Shown here piece after piece: positions 1 to 11,469 of a stretch of 64,000 nucleotides of DNA; positions within the stretch are counted from its first letter, which is position 1, and each line of letters opens with the position of its first letter. The notes beneath the pieces were generated by a model. That model saw only the letters and a list, made by a program, of their open reading frames with translations. It had not been told where the DNA came from and did no database searches. Origin of the DNA: Nemania diffusa (lineage: Eukaryota > Ascomycota > Sordariomycetes > Xylariales > Xylariaceae); contig JBBPUQ010000002.1 of the NCBI GenBank assembly GCA_038501195.1, positions 3,162,001 through 3,226,000 of the forward strand. The letters run 5' to 3'. Made by a program: the position numbers and the translations under genes.

Positions 1-2135
1 TAGTGGAGTAAGCCGCCTCTGCCACGTTGTCCCAAGTCCCAAGCAGTGAGTGAGTTGTCGCAGAACCTTCTCTAAGTTGAACAGGCGGTCTGTCGGAGAT
101 ATTTCATGTTGTCGCCTGCTGAGAGACCGAAGAACGAAGAACTTGAAGCGCTGAAGGGGAGCAGAGTGGCATGCAAAAGCGGGTTACGTGGAGGAGTAGG
201 TAGACTAATCAGGTACCTTGGGAGGTAGTAGGTTATCCAAGAGTCGGGTGTTGAAGAATGGCGATTACCTGTCGGTCAGATGATGCATGGAGCTGCCTGG
301 GTACCATGCGGCGCGTTTACGAATCGCTAAGTCAGGCGCATAATCGCAGAGGACACAAGGCGAGGAGTGGTCGGGCAGCAGAGAGTAGGACAATAACCTG
401 TGCGGATAAGGTTGAAGGTTGTATTGGGATTGGAGTTGGGCTGCGCTGTAGCCGCTGTGAGTCGGTATCATTAGGCGCCTTTGGTAGATGGAGGTATAGG
501 CGTACGAAATAATTAGTAGCCTGTGCATGGCGGGGTAGGTGCGCTACCTAGCTGTACTGTAGATACATTAGAAGTCTGTATTACATGCATGTATACTTAA
601 GTACATGCCTACATGGGTGCCTACTGGTGGGGTCGGCAGGTCTGCCATGTATACCTTTATTACCTAATCAACATTTTCTGTATACATTATGTAGATAGAA
701 TGTCTTCTTAGCTGTGCATGTGCACCTAGAGTTATGTAAGACTTTGAGAAGTAAGTAGATATATACTATTTATCAAAGTGAAGGCACACGATATCCCTCA
801 TCAAAGCCAGAAACTACGCGTACCTAGACATCACCATCAGCCATTGGCTTACGGTAGCAGTTCCATGCAAAGTGATCATCTCCGCCGGTATTCGAGAACC
901 CCTCTGTGGCCAGCTATTGGCTTCTGAGCTTCATGCCAAGATTTGTCTAGGGACTTAGTATACCTGCAGGCTAGGACCTTAATGGAGCATCCCTCGCTTT
1001 GACTGAGTTAACCCTCGGCGAGAGAGGTACCACAGTGTCTCTATGGGTACACACATACGTATGCTCCCATACTACATAGGTTTCTTGGGATGGTTTGGGG
1101 GGAGGGCTTTTTTTTGTTTGAATGATTAAGTGGTATTACATAGGTTCCGGAAGGCAGCGCGGGCCGTTTGGCGGGCGCCGGCTATCTTCTTCCACGGCAG
1201 CGCCCTTGTCTATCATCTGCATGTATGATTTCGCAGCTTGGCCCGGCCCGGCCCAGTCTAACGGGTGGCCTTTTATTGCGGCCATCTGGGAGATCTCCAA
1301 TCCCCATCGACACCGTGATGCTTTTGCATCACATCACATGCATTAGCATGTTTAGCTAGGATATGGTCTATTCCCCTCTTGGCAATCTACATCAGAGCCG
1401 AAGACCCATACGAGTTTATATCGATACAAGTAGATAGAAATAAGCCATGTTGGTCAAACTTGTTGAACTGTATTACTGTATCGTGGAATGAGGAGAGTGG
1501 CCTTCGGCATTCTGCGACAGCTACAGCTGCAAATTGCTATATCAAGCTACTTACAAGGCGGAGTTAGTATACAAGCACACTTAAATACAACGTTGAACAG
1601 TATTTTGAAGAGCCCTTTCATCTCGGGTCTCTCGATAATACCGCCAGTGGGAGTGCCTCAGAGCTGGCGGCCATATAATCTAATTTTCCAGCAAAAAGGA
1701 TTGAAACGCCCCGGGACTGGAGGTCCGCCGTCAACACCGCCCGAATGCATGGCCAGTCATTCCTATGCCCTCATTCTAACCCTAAAAAGATGTGTGTACA
1801 GTGGGTATCAATCTAGCTTCGTAGATATGATACATGGCGTTCAGCTCGCTCAATCATCGGTTTTCTTTTTTCGGTCATTCGTCTTTGGGGTTGTTCGTTT
1901 TAGATGACTTGTCTTGTGTTTCCTTTTCGTCTTTGGTTGGCTTTCCTGTTGAATTGCGGTGGACAGGATGGTTAGTTAGATTGTGCCACATCGACTTCAG
2001 GAATCCCTCGTCCCTATGTGTCGCCGGGTCGTCGTCCTTCGTCGCCTCTCTGGGTCCCGAAGATGAAGCTCCGGAGCTATTTTCTTCTTTCTTAGTCCTC
2101 ATACTTATTCTCTAGGCAGACTAGGGTGGTATTAC
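1..2135. other. Intergenic, no supported gene
   Basis: Open frames here are short, overlap on both strands and show no recognisable domain or codon pattern. The stretch is rich in TAGGTA/TACCTA-type words and short T runs. It ends just after the 3' end of the Mdj1 gene. Confidence 0.5.
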
Positions 2136-3664
2136 TCACTCTGGCATCTTGTAGTTCATAATTCTCCTAGCCGACTTGTCGCCCATCTCTTCAGCTAGCA
2201 TCTCCACAATTGTGCGCTGGTTTTCGGAAAGGAACTTCGGCATCATTATGCGGAATTCGACCTTGAGATCACCCTTTCCACCACGTCGCGATCCCAGCTG
2301 CTTCATTCCCATGCCGCCCAATGTTAACTTGTCTCCCGTGTTTGTGCCCGTGCCCACTTTCACGTTCACTGACCCGTCTAGAGTGGGGACTGTAATTTCA
2401 CCACCCAACATAGCCGTTGTTATGGGTATGCTAGCTGTGTACAGGATATCCGAACCCGCGCGTTTGAACTTCGGATCGGCCGCAACTTTCACAGAGACAA
2501 AAAGATCTCCTCTTGCCATCCGGGTGCCGGGAGGAGCCATGCCACCGGTAATCGGAGCATCTCCCTCGCCGTCCAGTCGAAGTTTCATGCCATCCTCAAT
2601 GCCGGCTGGGATGTCGACAACGAGAGTTTTGCGGTCCTTGACCGCGCCGTTTCCTAGGCACGACCGGCACTCTGACCCTCTAGGGGTCTCTTGACCTGTA
2701 CCCCTACAAGCAGAACAAGTCGACGCCATTTGGAAGCCCCCCTGCATGAAATGTACCTGTGATCCCGTGCCGCCACATGACCTACACTCGGTTCGTTGAG
2801 TTCCAGGTTTCAAGCCGCTCCCGGTACAAGTATCGCATGTAACCATAGGATGTATCGTAATCGATTTACTCGTGCCCTTCGCTGCCTCCATGAACGATAT
2901 GGTTGTTTGCACCTCTATCTTCTCGCCAACTAAAATGCCTTGCGCAAACGGGTTTTTGCGGCCGCGAGCACCGCCCCCGCCAAACGGATTACCCCGTCCA
3001 CCACTGAAAGCATTGAACAAGTCTTCAAAGTCAAAGTTAGACCCAAAGCCCCCCCCTGCTCCGAATCCCGAAAAAGGGCTTCCTTCACCAAAGGGGCTGC
3101 CGCCTCCTGGGTGAGGTGCACCATTTTGATCGAAAGCGGCCGCACCAAACTGATCATATTGTTCCCTCTTTTGGGGGTCGGATAAGATTTCGTACGCGGA
3201 TTGGATTTCGGCAAATTTATCTTTAGCTTTAGGGTCCTTGTTGGTGTCAGGGTGAAATTTCTTTGCAAGCCCGTAGTACGCTTTTTTGATCTCGCTAGGC
3301 GACGCAGATTTCCCGACCCCGAGGGCTTTGTAGGGGTCCTTGGAAGCGAGAGCGCTTGATGTTGCGTGGAACGACTACACAATTGTTGTTATTAACTTCA
3401 GGTAGACAATCGGGTGCAGTGTATTAATAAGCCTACCTGTCTTTGAGGGGAAACCGGAGATGCTCGCCGGACAAGCGGCCTACCTAGCGGCTTTGATATA
3501 TATGAAATGGAGCTACTTGGTACTCTGCGCTGTCGTAAATTGTCTTGTAATTGTTGCCGTCGACATATCTGAGTAGGAGAGAGCATGCGCGATGGCCGCA
3601 CAGCCTTTGAGAAAACGCTAGAATTCATCTCGAATGCCGGGAATGGAAAGAAATAAAAATTCAA
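2136..3664 (-). CDS. MDJ1: Mitochondrial DnaJ/Hsp40 co-chaperone (Mdj1-like)
   Basis: Type I Hsp40 predicted to stimulate the ATPase of mitochondrial Hsp70 in the matrix. Exon 1 (3664-3437) encodes an Arg/Ser-rich N-terminus that fits a mitochondrial presequence. A 62-nt GT-AG intron (3436-3375, phase 0) precedes exon 2 (3374-2136). Seen in the protein of about 488 residues: a J domain near residues 88-152 with HPD at 117-119; a Gly/Phe-rich linker; four zinc-binding CxxCxGxG repeats between about residues 256 and 319 ([32 protein letters not shown]); and the C-terminal substrate-binding and dimerisation region. Yeast Mdj1 is about 511 residues, so the length fits. The first ATG at 3664 is followed by an in-frame ATG at 3628, and either could start translation. 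Cytosolic Ydj1 is less likely because of the basic N-terminus and the absence of a C-terminal CaaX box (it ends KMPE). Confidence 0.93.
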
Positions 3665-4972
3665 TCAGCGTAGAGGCTCATCGCATGCTGATCAGATGAG
3701 AAGTGCAGTCACCAATAAAGTAAAAAAAAATTCGCAAATTGTTGATGAACCGATTTACAGGAAGAAGCAGTTGGGTGCGATGACGCTCTAACATTTTTTT
3801 TTCTCACGATTGCAGTTAGCGCGAGCACTAAGCCCACCGAATGCCGAGCAATCGGGAAACTTCTCGACGTGCCTACAATACCGTGTACGGTGTAACCATG
3901 CGGCCTGTGTATCGGTGTTTAGATAAGATAGGTAAGCTGGTGGCGCTTAGGATGTAGGTCGCATAATATTATTAGAGGTACCTAGGTACGAGGTTTTGAT
4001 ATGGCGTGTTTTGCCACTTTAGATTCGGAAAAAATACCTATAGATTCAATTCGGGTGCACATTCACTATTAGTGCATATATTCTAGACGTCTATTTTGGG
4101 CATATAATCTGTAGTCAAATCATCTCGTCACCTGTGTACACAGGTCTCCAACCGTGAGTATGGCCGGTGGATATAACCAAGCCTCGGGGTATGTTAGGTA
4201 TCGGAACAATTTACACCGGGAGCGACAGCGATAGGTCAAGAGGTCAATGCCTTATGAGATTCGACCTAATAGGTAGGTAATGCAAACAAGTCCTGTGTGA
4301 AAATAATATTAAAGTAGGTCGGCTAAAGACTATACCCAACCATACTATATCTATTACCTCAAGCTGTACAGAGTACATCGGGCAAACTGCAAAAAGCTGA
4401 CTTAGCAAACACTCCTTACAAGTACCTAGTTATTTTTTTTTTCACCAAAATGGGAAGTTCTTTCTTCTACGCTAGACCAATTTCGTAACTAAGTAGTTCG
4501 TCTAGCGCTCCAACCAGCCCCAATTCGGTAGAAGCTCGTCAGTCAAGAAAAGACAATAAAGCAGATAAGAAATAAGCAGATAGTACAAAACAGCGAAATA
4601 TTTTGCTCTGAATAACAAGATCATTAGCATATAGCTATCCTACTATTCGTAGGGACCCTGCGAATATTTTAAAAATACAAGCCCAAGTTCCTTTTCCATC
4701 GCGTATGTAAGACACGCAAGAGTCATGAATTCGTCGGTTCTCAATCCCTGTGCCGTGAGCGAATAGCCACCAAACTCCAGATGAAAAATGCCATGTGCAC
4801 CAACAACATTATGCAGGCGTAGGTACGCCTCTGGTCCCTATCGGTCTCTACAGCCGGTCCGAGTGCCCATTGTGGTATAATATGTATATACGAATTTGTA
4901 ATCATCCAGCAGTGACATGATCCAGGCGCCCAAATTAATCCATTATTCGTAACGTATGTGCCATAGTAGGCA
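3665..4972. other. Intergenic, no supported gene
   Basis: This is the presumed promoter of the Mdj1 gene plus the 3' flank of the Sap30 gene. It is AT-leaning with short T and A runs. A palindromic GGTACCTAGGTAC-type word lies near 3977-3989. The 95-residue minus-strand frame at 4741-5028 overlaps the real Sap30 exon in another frame and is not supported. Confidence 0.45.
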
Positions 4973-5603
4973 TCAAGGAAGAGGGGACGAGTGCGGTGCC
5001 TCCTTGTTTCTCCTCGGTTTAACAACACCAGGATTCTTTACTTTGTGCAGGAATTCGACAACGACGTCGTTCTCTTGGATGCCGACACCGTTGAAATGCC
5101 TGCGCACAGCCTTGGCGAGGTCGTCCTTGCTCTGGCGCCGGAACTGGGCTCGTCGTGCCATCGTGGGGGACCGTAGGCCGATGTATGATTGCGACAATAC
5201 CCAGTATCGATACGAGGAAGAGAAGGCGGTCGGTGTGTCGAGTCGGTGTTCGCGGCGGTACTCGTGCAGGACGTCGCGATCAAACGTTGACCATTGAAGC
5301 TGGAAAAGGAGTGTTAATACGAATTGAGCCGACGCTTTGTGCTAGCAGCTTTGAGAGACTATTGCCATCGTGCTGACTTACCCCTGGAGTACTTGCAGGT
5401 TGTGGTGCCGGTGCTGATGTTGCGGTTGTTAAGCTTTTGGCAGAAGTCGCTTCTTTTAATTGTGAACCTGTTGAGCTGGCCACACGCTGCAGCTTGCCAT
5501 TAGGCTTGTGAGTATCCTTGGGGCCGTGGCCGTTCCGTTCTTTGAGGCTCGCCGTGTCCGACTTTGCGTCGTCGTGGTTCGCTTTCGACTTGGCCGGCGG
5601 CAT
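4973..5603 (-). CDS. SAP30: Sap30-like subunit of the Sin3/Rpd3 histone deacetylase complex
   Basis: Predicted nuclear bridging subunit that binds the Sin3 corepressor in the large Rpd3 deacetylase complex. Exon 1 (5603-5382) encodes a Lys/Ser-rich low-complexity N-terminus of 74 residues. An 82-nt intron (5381-5300, donor GTAAGT, acceptor CAG, phase 0) joins it to exon 2 (5299-4973). Exon 2 reads through FDRDVLHEYRREHRLDTP, then SYIGLRSPTMARR, FRRQSKDDLAKAVRRHFNG and ENDVVVEFLHKVK. This is the Sap30 Sin3-binding signature as I know it from filamentous fungi. Total length is 182 residues, normal for fungal Sap30. The protein ends with a short basic tail and a clean stop at 4973. Confidence rests on the long conserved C-terminal block; the N-terminus is poorly conserved in this family. 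Confidence 0.88.
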
Positions 5604-5983
5604 TGGAAAGGCTGGGGCTCAAAGAACAGCAACAACGAGGAGGGACAAATAATGTGAGCTTTGGGGTATCATTCCTTAGAATCTTAAAATTACGGGTTGA
5701 ATAGCAGCGAAAAAGGGAAAGAAAATGCAGGTTCAAGTGACACAGGGTAGCTGTGTGTGTTGGTAGAGATTGAAGAGAGAGGAGAAGCACAACATCAAGA
5801 GAGACTGATGGGTTCGGACCCCAACTAGGAAGAGTCCCCCATTACATAGGTAACCGACAGGGGAGGTCTTCCTCTTTGGCAAAGTGCCTGCTCATGGGAC
5901 TTTTTTTTGCGACCACAACTTTCAGCCATCCAATAACAATGACGACAGAGCTGAGCTAGGACCACAGCCGAGCATCGGACCCT
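5604..5983. other. Intergenic between the Sap30 gene and the TIR element
   Basis: This is the upstream flank of the Sap30 gene, containing GA/CT-rich runs near 5700-5800 that could be part of its promoter. No gene is supported. Confidence 0.4.
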
Positions 5984-5992
5984 GCAGATTTG
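5984..5992. repeat. Left target-site duplication of the 600-bp TIR element
   Basis: GCAGATTTG here is repeated exactly at 6593-6601, immediately outside the terminal inverted repeats. A perfect 9-bp duplication fits Mutator-type transposition. Confidence 0.85.
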
Positions 5993-6592
5993 CGGCTCGG
6001 TTACTTGGAGAGGACGTTCTGCTATTTGGAGAGGACTCTAAACCTAATTCGGCAAAGTCCCTTCTAATCCCCCCTAGTGCTCTGATCCCCACCTATTTTG
6101 GTAGAGAAGTGGAACATCGATCGGAAGTGACTGGGCGTTTGAGAAAACAACAGTCAAGTCAGGTAGTTACCTGTAGGTACAAGACTTTGCTAGCATTTTT
6201 TCACCAAAACTAAAGTATTCTTAAGTCTAAGTCAGGTCTCAAAGCCGCCAATATTTCTACTGTGACTGAGGTAGCTTTGACTGTGGCTTATTAGGCGGGA
6301 ACTGTGGTGCTAATTGTGGCTTAGTGGATAAAACCTGTGGCTTAGATGGCACCGACCACTAACACAACTAAAAATTAGCTGCCCTATGGCCTGCTGGTTT
6401 TTAAATAATGGTTGTTTTGACTGTATGTTTAAATTCTTTTTTGGAAAATATGGAGACTTGCTGCACAATGCTCTAGTTCTCACTCAAAATAGGTGTAGAT
6501 CAAAGCAGGTCAGAGCTTTAGTGGGATGGTTACCGAATCGGGTTTAGAGTCCTCTCCAAATAGCAGAACGTCCTCTCCAAGTAACCGAGGCG
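5993..6592. mobile_element. Non-autonomous TIR transposon (MITE), Mutator-like
   Basis: A 600-bp element bounded by inverted repeats of about 60 bp: 5993-6052 reads CGGCTCGGTTACTTGG onward, and 6592 back to 6533 reads CGCCTCGGTTACTTGG onward. I count only three mismatches over 60 bp. Within each TIR a short motif is itself repeated (ACTTGGAGAGGAC, then ATTTGGAGAGGAC). The element is flanked by a perfect 9-bp duplication. It has no coding capacity; the frame at 5884-6213 crosses the boundary and is not a gene. The interior contains three copies of TGTGGCTTA near 6280-6350. Nine-bp duplications with long TIRs are characteristic of MULEs, so mobilisation by a Mutator-like transposase elsewhere in the genome is inferred. 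The two arms are nearly identical, which suggests recent activity or little RIP. Confidence 0.85.
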
Positions 6593-6601
6593 GCAGATTT
6601 G
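6593..6601. repeat. Right target-site duplication of the 600-bp TIR element
   Basis: GCAGATTTG, an exact copy of 5984-5992. Confidence 0.85.
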
Positions 6602-7598
6602 GGGCTGACCTTAAAAGGGAAGTGGGGTACTGACTCAAGCTTAGTGTCGCCGCGCTAAACTATACTAAATTAGATTAGCGTTTCTATGCAACACGCGACA
6701 GATAAGGAAATTTATAGATGTGTGTGGTGTGTTCTTTTCTCCCCTTCTCTTCCCACATCATAGTGGCTATAGCACTCATATTTCAGAGCAAAGCAAGAGA
6801 GATTCTGATAATAGGTAATATTGGGGGTTATCTCAAAGGGAGGAAGGGGGAAAATCTAGATATAGTCCTAACAGGGGCTGCTATTTTAACTGCTACGAGA
6901 AGGGATCCCTCGTTTACGACACGCTAAAACTCAAGCTTTAGCCAAGGATAGCCCACTCTACCCAAAACTTAACCGTTCTTGTTTCCTCCTACCTACTTAT
7001 AGCTATAAAGACTGTTAAGATGATAAAATGGATATTTTAAATGCTATATATTGAGTATAATGCCATTGCTTGCCAAGTCTTTACATCCTAAACTGCCCTG
7101 TATTAGTAGAGTACTCCTACCGAGAAAAGATAGGCACCTCATAACCCCCTATTAAGAGCCGTAGGGAAATACCTCGGTAAAAAAAGTAAGTTACTTCCAT
7201 ACCTTAGCCGTTATACATTCAACGCGAGAGTAGTCCAGGTGTAGACAATTAGCTCGAGGAACAATGCCAAGAAACTCTACCAACCAATCATTGTCAAGCA
7301 TGGTATAAGCTTAACCAAGAGCAGGATTACTATGCCAATTAAACCAAAGTCCCGATGGACCTCATAATATGAAGTAATAAGATTCAGTATCGAACTCCTC
7401 CAATAGGTGAAATCTAGACCTACAATAGACTAATAAGTAAGTCCCAATGTGAATAATATTAAGCAGATTCCAGCACACATATAACTAGCAGCTCTACCGT
7501 CAAATCGTCTATGATTGGGCCTGACGCGCATCCAACCGCAACTAAGTAGTTGTCTCAATCTCTCCGAAACAATCATCGCCATATGCTCATGCTGATGT
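6602..7598. other. Intergenic, no supported gene
   Basis: Moderately AT-rich DNA between the TIR element and the 3' end of the 655-residue protein gene. The open frame at 6718-6927 has no recognisable feature. No further repeat boundary was found by eye. Confidence 0.4.
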
Positions 7599-9636
7599 TT
7601 ACGCAACCATCTGTTCTATCTCCTCTGAGGAGTACCCCTGCTTCTCCAAATCGATGACTCTCAACCGCCTCTTGACCGCCGCCCCGATCCCTCCTGCTTT
7701 TGCTATCTCCTCCTCTATCTCAGCATCGGCGACATTTCGCTTTACACCCCTCTTCGCTGGCTTGGTTTTAAAATCTGAGGATGGAGTCGGGGTCCGGGAC
7801 GGGACGGGCTCGCCTGGGTGTTGCTGCATGTATGCCCATTTGGCCATTTTGGTCAAGGGGATCTCTCTAGACAAGTTGCTGTCGTCTGTTAAGTTATCAT
7901 CCCATCCGTACACATAAGGAGGGGGTGAAGGTAGCGGTCCCCTGAATCTCTCCTGTTTACGACGCTTTTCAGCGTCTATTTCGTCTTGCTGTTTGTGTGA
8001 TGAGCTAGGCTCAAACTCGGAATCATAGCTAGACAAGCTACTGTCGACGGATAAAGAATCATCGCCCAATCCGTGCTCATGAGAAGGTGGCAAGTCTAAA
8101 TGCCCCTTGGATTTCTCCGGATTAGGCATGTCAAAAACGAGGGTGTCATCCTGTTTAGATGACGGGCGAGGTTGCTGCTCCACCTCGACCGATGAATCAC
8201 TAACATCAACATCATCGACATCATCGACATCATCTCCTCGTAGTGCTGCTAACCGCTTTGCGTAGTCCCTCCAAGTAAGTTTCGGATTATGGTTTGAGAA
8301 ACCTAGCCCTCGTAATGGCGAAATTTGCTCCCTTTTCTCCGCCTTGGCCAAACGAGAGGGCCTAGACAACCTGCCCTCGTCTAGATTATCTCTATCAGGA
8401 ATGTTGACTCTCTTATTGGCGGTATGTACGATGGGTTTGGAGGGATCGACAGGAATGCAATAACCATCCTCCCCGACTACGCCTGTCTGGTAAGCACGAG
8501 AATCTCTATTTCGCGGCCTTAATTCATTAGCGCGGACCACCTCCTTTGCGCCAATCCACCTCCGCACGCCCTCGATGGCAATACGAGATCGGTAGCCAGT
8601 CGCTGCCATACAGCGCTGGGCAGCTCGGCCCTAGTACAAGGATGTTAGTGGCCAGGGCAACCTTTTCGAAGAAAAACTCGGGCTGTTAAGTAAAGCTTAC
8701 CTGCATCTCGGCTCTGACTTCGTCGATGTTCAGCCAACCTGGCAATGGGTCCCAGAAGGATCTCTGGTGAGGCAAACCTCGGCAGTGGAACTCAGTGATG
8801 CGATGCATCAGTGCTTTGATGATTGCGAAAACAAAGATGCCCGAACCCCAAGTGGTCGGATCCATAGGAACCCAGATGGCAGGGTTGATCTCCGAGTTGT
8901 TGTCGACCCTGATCCTGCCCTCCTTGAGAACCTCTGGAAATCGCCTCTTGACCCGGTCGACCATGGCATTCGCTTCGGGCGACCGCCCCGCCGAAACCAC
9001 GCACCACTCGTCAATTCTATTAAAGTCGGGTGACGGGGCGCTGGATGGAGGGCCGAAGTCGTCACGGTTGCGCACCGAGCCCCTGTACAGGTGGGCGATG
9101 ACGGCGACCCAGTGGCCCTTTTCGGCCTCGACATCCCACAGAAACCACTCTGCGCGACGCAGTCGTCGAAAGAAATTGTTATAATTCATGTCCCCATCGG
9201 CGCGAGCTTGGTTCTCGAAGACGGCCTTGACCCTCGAGTTGAAGTCTTTTTCGGCGCATGAGAAGACACCACCTGCGGACCCGTACTGGTCGCCAGTGTA
9301 GATGGTGGGCTTGACGGCGCTTGGAAGGGAGGAGTGTACATGTCGAAGTGGTTGCTTTATTTCAAGGGGCGTTAGAGCTCGGGCTCTGTGAATCTGCAGG
9401 CCATTGAGCGCGGTGAGATCCTCCCTCACAGCAACAACAGGTTTCAAATCGGCCCTTTGCGGATCTGTCTTGTTGGGCTCCATGTCTTGATCTGATCCCA
9501 CTTTCCATATAATTTCGCCATTGCACAAGACGCTCGTGCGGGCGTATATCGGCTTTTCAAGTCGCCCTCTAGGCGATGTTCTCGCAGGTTTGCCTATCGG
9601 GGCTGCCATCTTGACTGTGCTGCCTAAATGACACAA
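7599..9636 (-). CDS. Conserved fungal protein with a possible degenerate Ulp1-like (C48) fold and acidic tail
   Basis: Two exons: 9636-8701 and 8630-7599, joined by a 70-nt intron (donor GTAAGC, acceptor TAG, phase 0), giving about 655 residues. An in-frame ATG at 9609 (MAAPIGKP) is an alternative start. The N-terminal half, residues about 110-285, contains EKGHWVAVIAHLYR (HW at 175-176), IDEWCVV (208-214) and WVPMDPTTWGSGIFVF (255-270). The order resembles the His, Asp and Cys blocks of Ulp1-like cysteine proteases. The expected Cys in the last block would be Ser265 here, so catalytic activity is doubtful. The second half is low complexity, with an Asp/Val run near the middle (repeated DDVDDVD), Ser-rich acidic stretches and basic KRR patches, which suggests a nuclear protein. 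The Ulp1 comparison is my inference from motif order; the protein could belong to an uncharacterised family. Confidence 0.6.
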
Positions 9637-10206
9637 GGAAGGTTATTTGGCGAATGACTCCTGTTAAGACTAGACTTAGGAACGAAAATGAATCGTCTCG
9701 CACGATGTGTGAAACAAGTGCCTTGATTAATGCTCTTATTTCTTTCTACTAAGACTTAAGCCGGAAACGGGCGGAAATAGGGGAGCGACAACAAAGAAGC
9801 ACTCACAAAGATGACGCAGGCTACAGGATCTGCATTCATGAAAGCTTATGGGTTTCCTTGTCCTAGAATATGCATAGCTTGACTTATAGCCCTTGCAGGA
9901 GTTTGCCTATCGTCGTGTACAATTGACAATGTCGGTGCCGCATTCAATGAGTAGCCCAGATCGTGACCACGCATTAAAGCCCACTGCGTCCACTATTGTT
10001 TGCAAAGTGATTGTTTTGGGAATTACATATTGTAAAAGGTTATGAAGCTTGAATTAACTGTAAGTTGTCACATCAGCCTATCCGCCACGAATAGATTGGA
10101 ACATAAGATAGAACAAGAAAATCTTCCGCCAACGCCACTGTGAAATTGAAGGGGTGCCGGTGAGCAAGCCATAGAGGCTAAAGTTGCAACTATAGCCACT
10201 TCTAGA
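9637..10206. other. Intergenic, no supported gene
   Basis: This is the upstream region of the 655-residue protein gene and the downstream flank of the Zn2Cys6 regulator. No open frame, repeat or RNA gene was recognised. Confidence 0.4.
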
Positions 10207-11469
10207 TTAACCATGTATACTGCTGGTCACCGCGTAGAGCATAGTCCCGTATTCATCTACACCTTCCAGCCAATGATCCACTCTACCTTGTCTCTTTATG
10301 ACATCAGCATTACTGAAATCTTCAGGCGGCTGCCATAGTTCATTAATCCGCAGACCTCCCTCACTCCACTCTGCTAGATGTGAATTGTACGAGGCTTCCC
10401 AATCAAGTCTCGTCTGGGCGCGCCAAAGAGTCTGACTTGCAGGCGCAGGCAATCCATGAAGCTCTGTCCCGACGAATACCGGGATACCGTCATGAGCAGA
10501 CAGGATACCATCAAAGAGATACATCGTATACAGCGTGCGCCGGTTTGCCTCGGCCACTATCCACGACTCCCATCTTGGGCGAAGCCACTGTTGTTCAGCT
10601 TCGCACACGAGGCCGCTCTTGGCGCTCGCGCACGCGAGCTCTTGGAGATTCATCACCGCCTGGCGCAGCAAGGGATTGGCTATCTGTTCGAGACGGAAGA
10701 AGAGAACCATGGTGAAGATCAGATACGCCTGGAAAGCACAGAGCAGGGTAATAGTGTCATAAGTCCCGCGCTGCTCGTAGAGGTGGCTCATCTCGCGCTG
10801 GAGCACGTCGGCGGCAGTTCCCTCGCTACCGGGAAGCTGGTGCTCACAAATGCGGACTAAGCTTAGACATGTTGAAAGGGGTGGTCTGACTAGATGTGCC
10901 GCGACTTGTGAGGCATGGATGAAGGGTGGGTACCCATGTCCACGGATGGTGACGGCAACATACGATTTGACCATGCGATGTAAGAAGGACTTGGTAGCAT
11001 CCGGGTACTCCTTGACCTTCTGGGCTGGGAGCGGGATGTAGGCCCTCAGCCAGCGATTAGCGATGCCGTCAGCATTGATAGGGCACGTGAGTCTGAGATG
11101 ATCAAAGTCCAGAATCTCAAATCCTTCAGCCGGGGACGGGGCGGCTGCTGCCGCTGCTGCTCCTGCTGCTGCTGCTGCTGCGAAGCTCAAATCAAATGGA
11201 TAGCGGGATCCCGTGGACGGCGACTCAGACGGGGCCACGACATCTCTTTCTATACTAGAATGCGCCGAGCAAGTGGCGGACTGGATCGACCGCGCAGGTG
11301 ATTGGCGCGCAGCTCCAACTCGATGCGTAGCTGCTTGAGGATAGGTGCAATGCAGGGATCGCTGGACACATCTCGAACAGCCACCCTCGACGCGATCGCA
11401 TTTCGCCTTGGACACCGAACACTGCTGGCAAGCTTTCTGTCTCGAGATGGAATACCGCGCTGGTTTCAT
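10207..11469 (-). CDS. Zn(II)2Cys6 fungal transcription factor
   Basis: Predicted nuclear DNA-binding regulator of 420 residues in one open frame. The binuclear zinc cluster is canonical: Cys14, 17, 24, 31, 34 and 41 with spacing C-x2-C-x6-C-x6-C-x2-C-x6-C, inside QKACQQCSVSKAKCDR. A polyalanine tract follows near residues 95-115, encoded by a GCA/GCT-rich stretch around 11135-11195 that could vary in length. The C-terminal two thirds looks like the fungal-specific regulatory domain, with hydrophobic helices around FQAYLIFTMVLFFR and the conserved block EANRRTLYTMYLFDGIL. At 420 residues it is short for the class, as seen in some cluster-type regulators. It is transcribed divergently from the MFS transporter at 12521, which suggests, without proof, that it controls that gene. 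Introns in the C-terminal part cannot be excluded. Confidence 0.9.
   Translation of the reverse strand: MKPARYSISRQKACQQCSVSKAKCDRVEGGCSRCVQRSLHCTYPQAATHRVGAARQSPARSIQSATCSAHSSIERDVVAPSESPSTGSRYPFDLSFAAAAAAGAAAAAAAPSPAEGFEILDFDHLRLTCPINADGIANRWLRAYIPLPAQKVKEYPDATKSFLHRMVKSYVAVTIRGHGYPPFIHASQVAAHLVRPPLSTCLSLVRICEHQLPGSEGTAADVLQREMSHLYEQRGTYDTITLLCAFQAYLIFTMVLFFRLEQIANPLLRQAVMNLQELACASAKSGLVCEAEQQWLRPRWESWIVAEANRRTLYTMYLFDGILSAHDGIPVFVGTELHGLPAPASQTLWRAQTRLDWEASYNSHLAEWSEGGLRINELWQPPEDFSNADVIKRQGRVDHWLEGVDEYGTMLYAVTSSIHG

Noticed and set aside
1488..1907. 139-codon plus-strand frame
   Set aside because: No domain, no amino-acid pattern, overlapped by other frames; composition like intergenic DNA.
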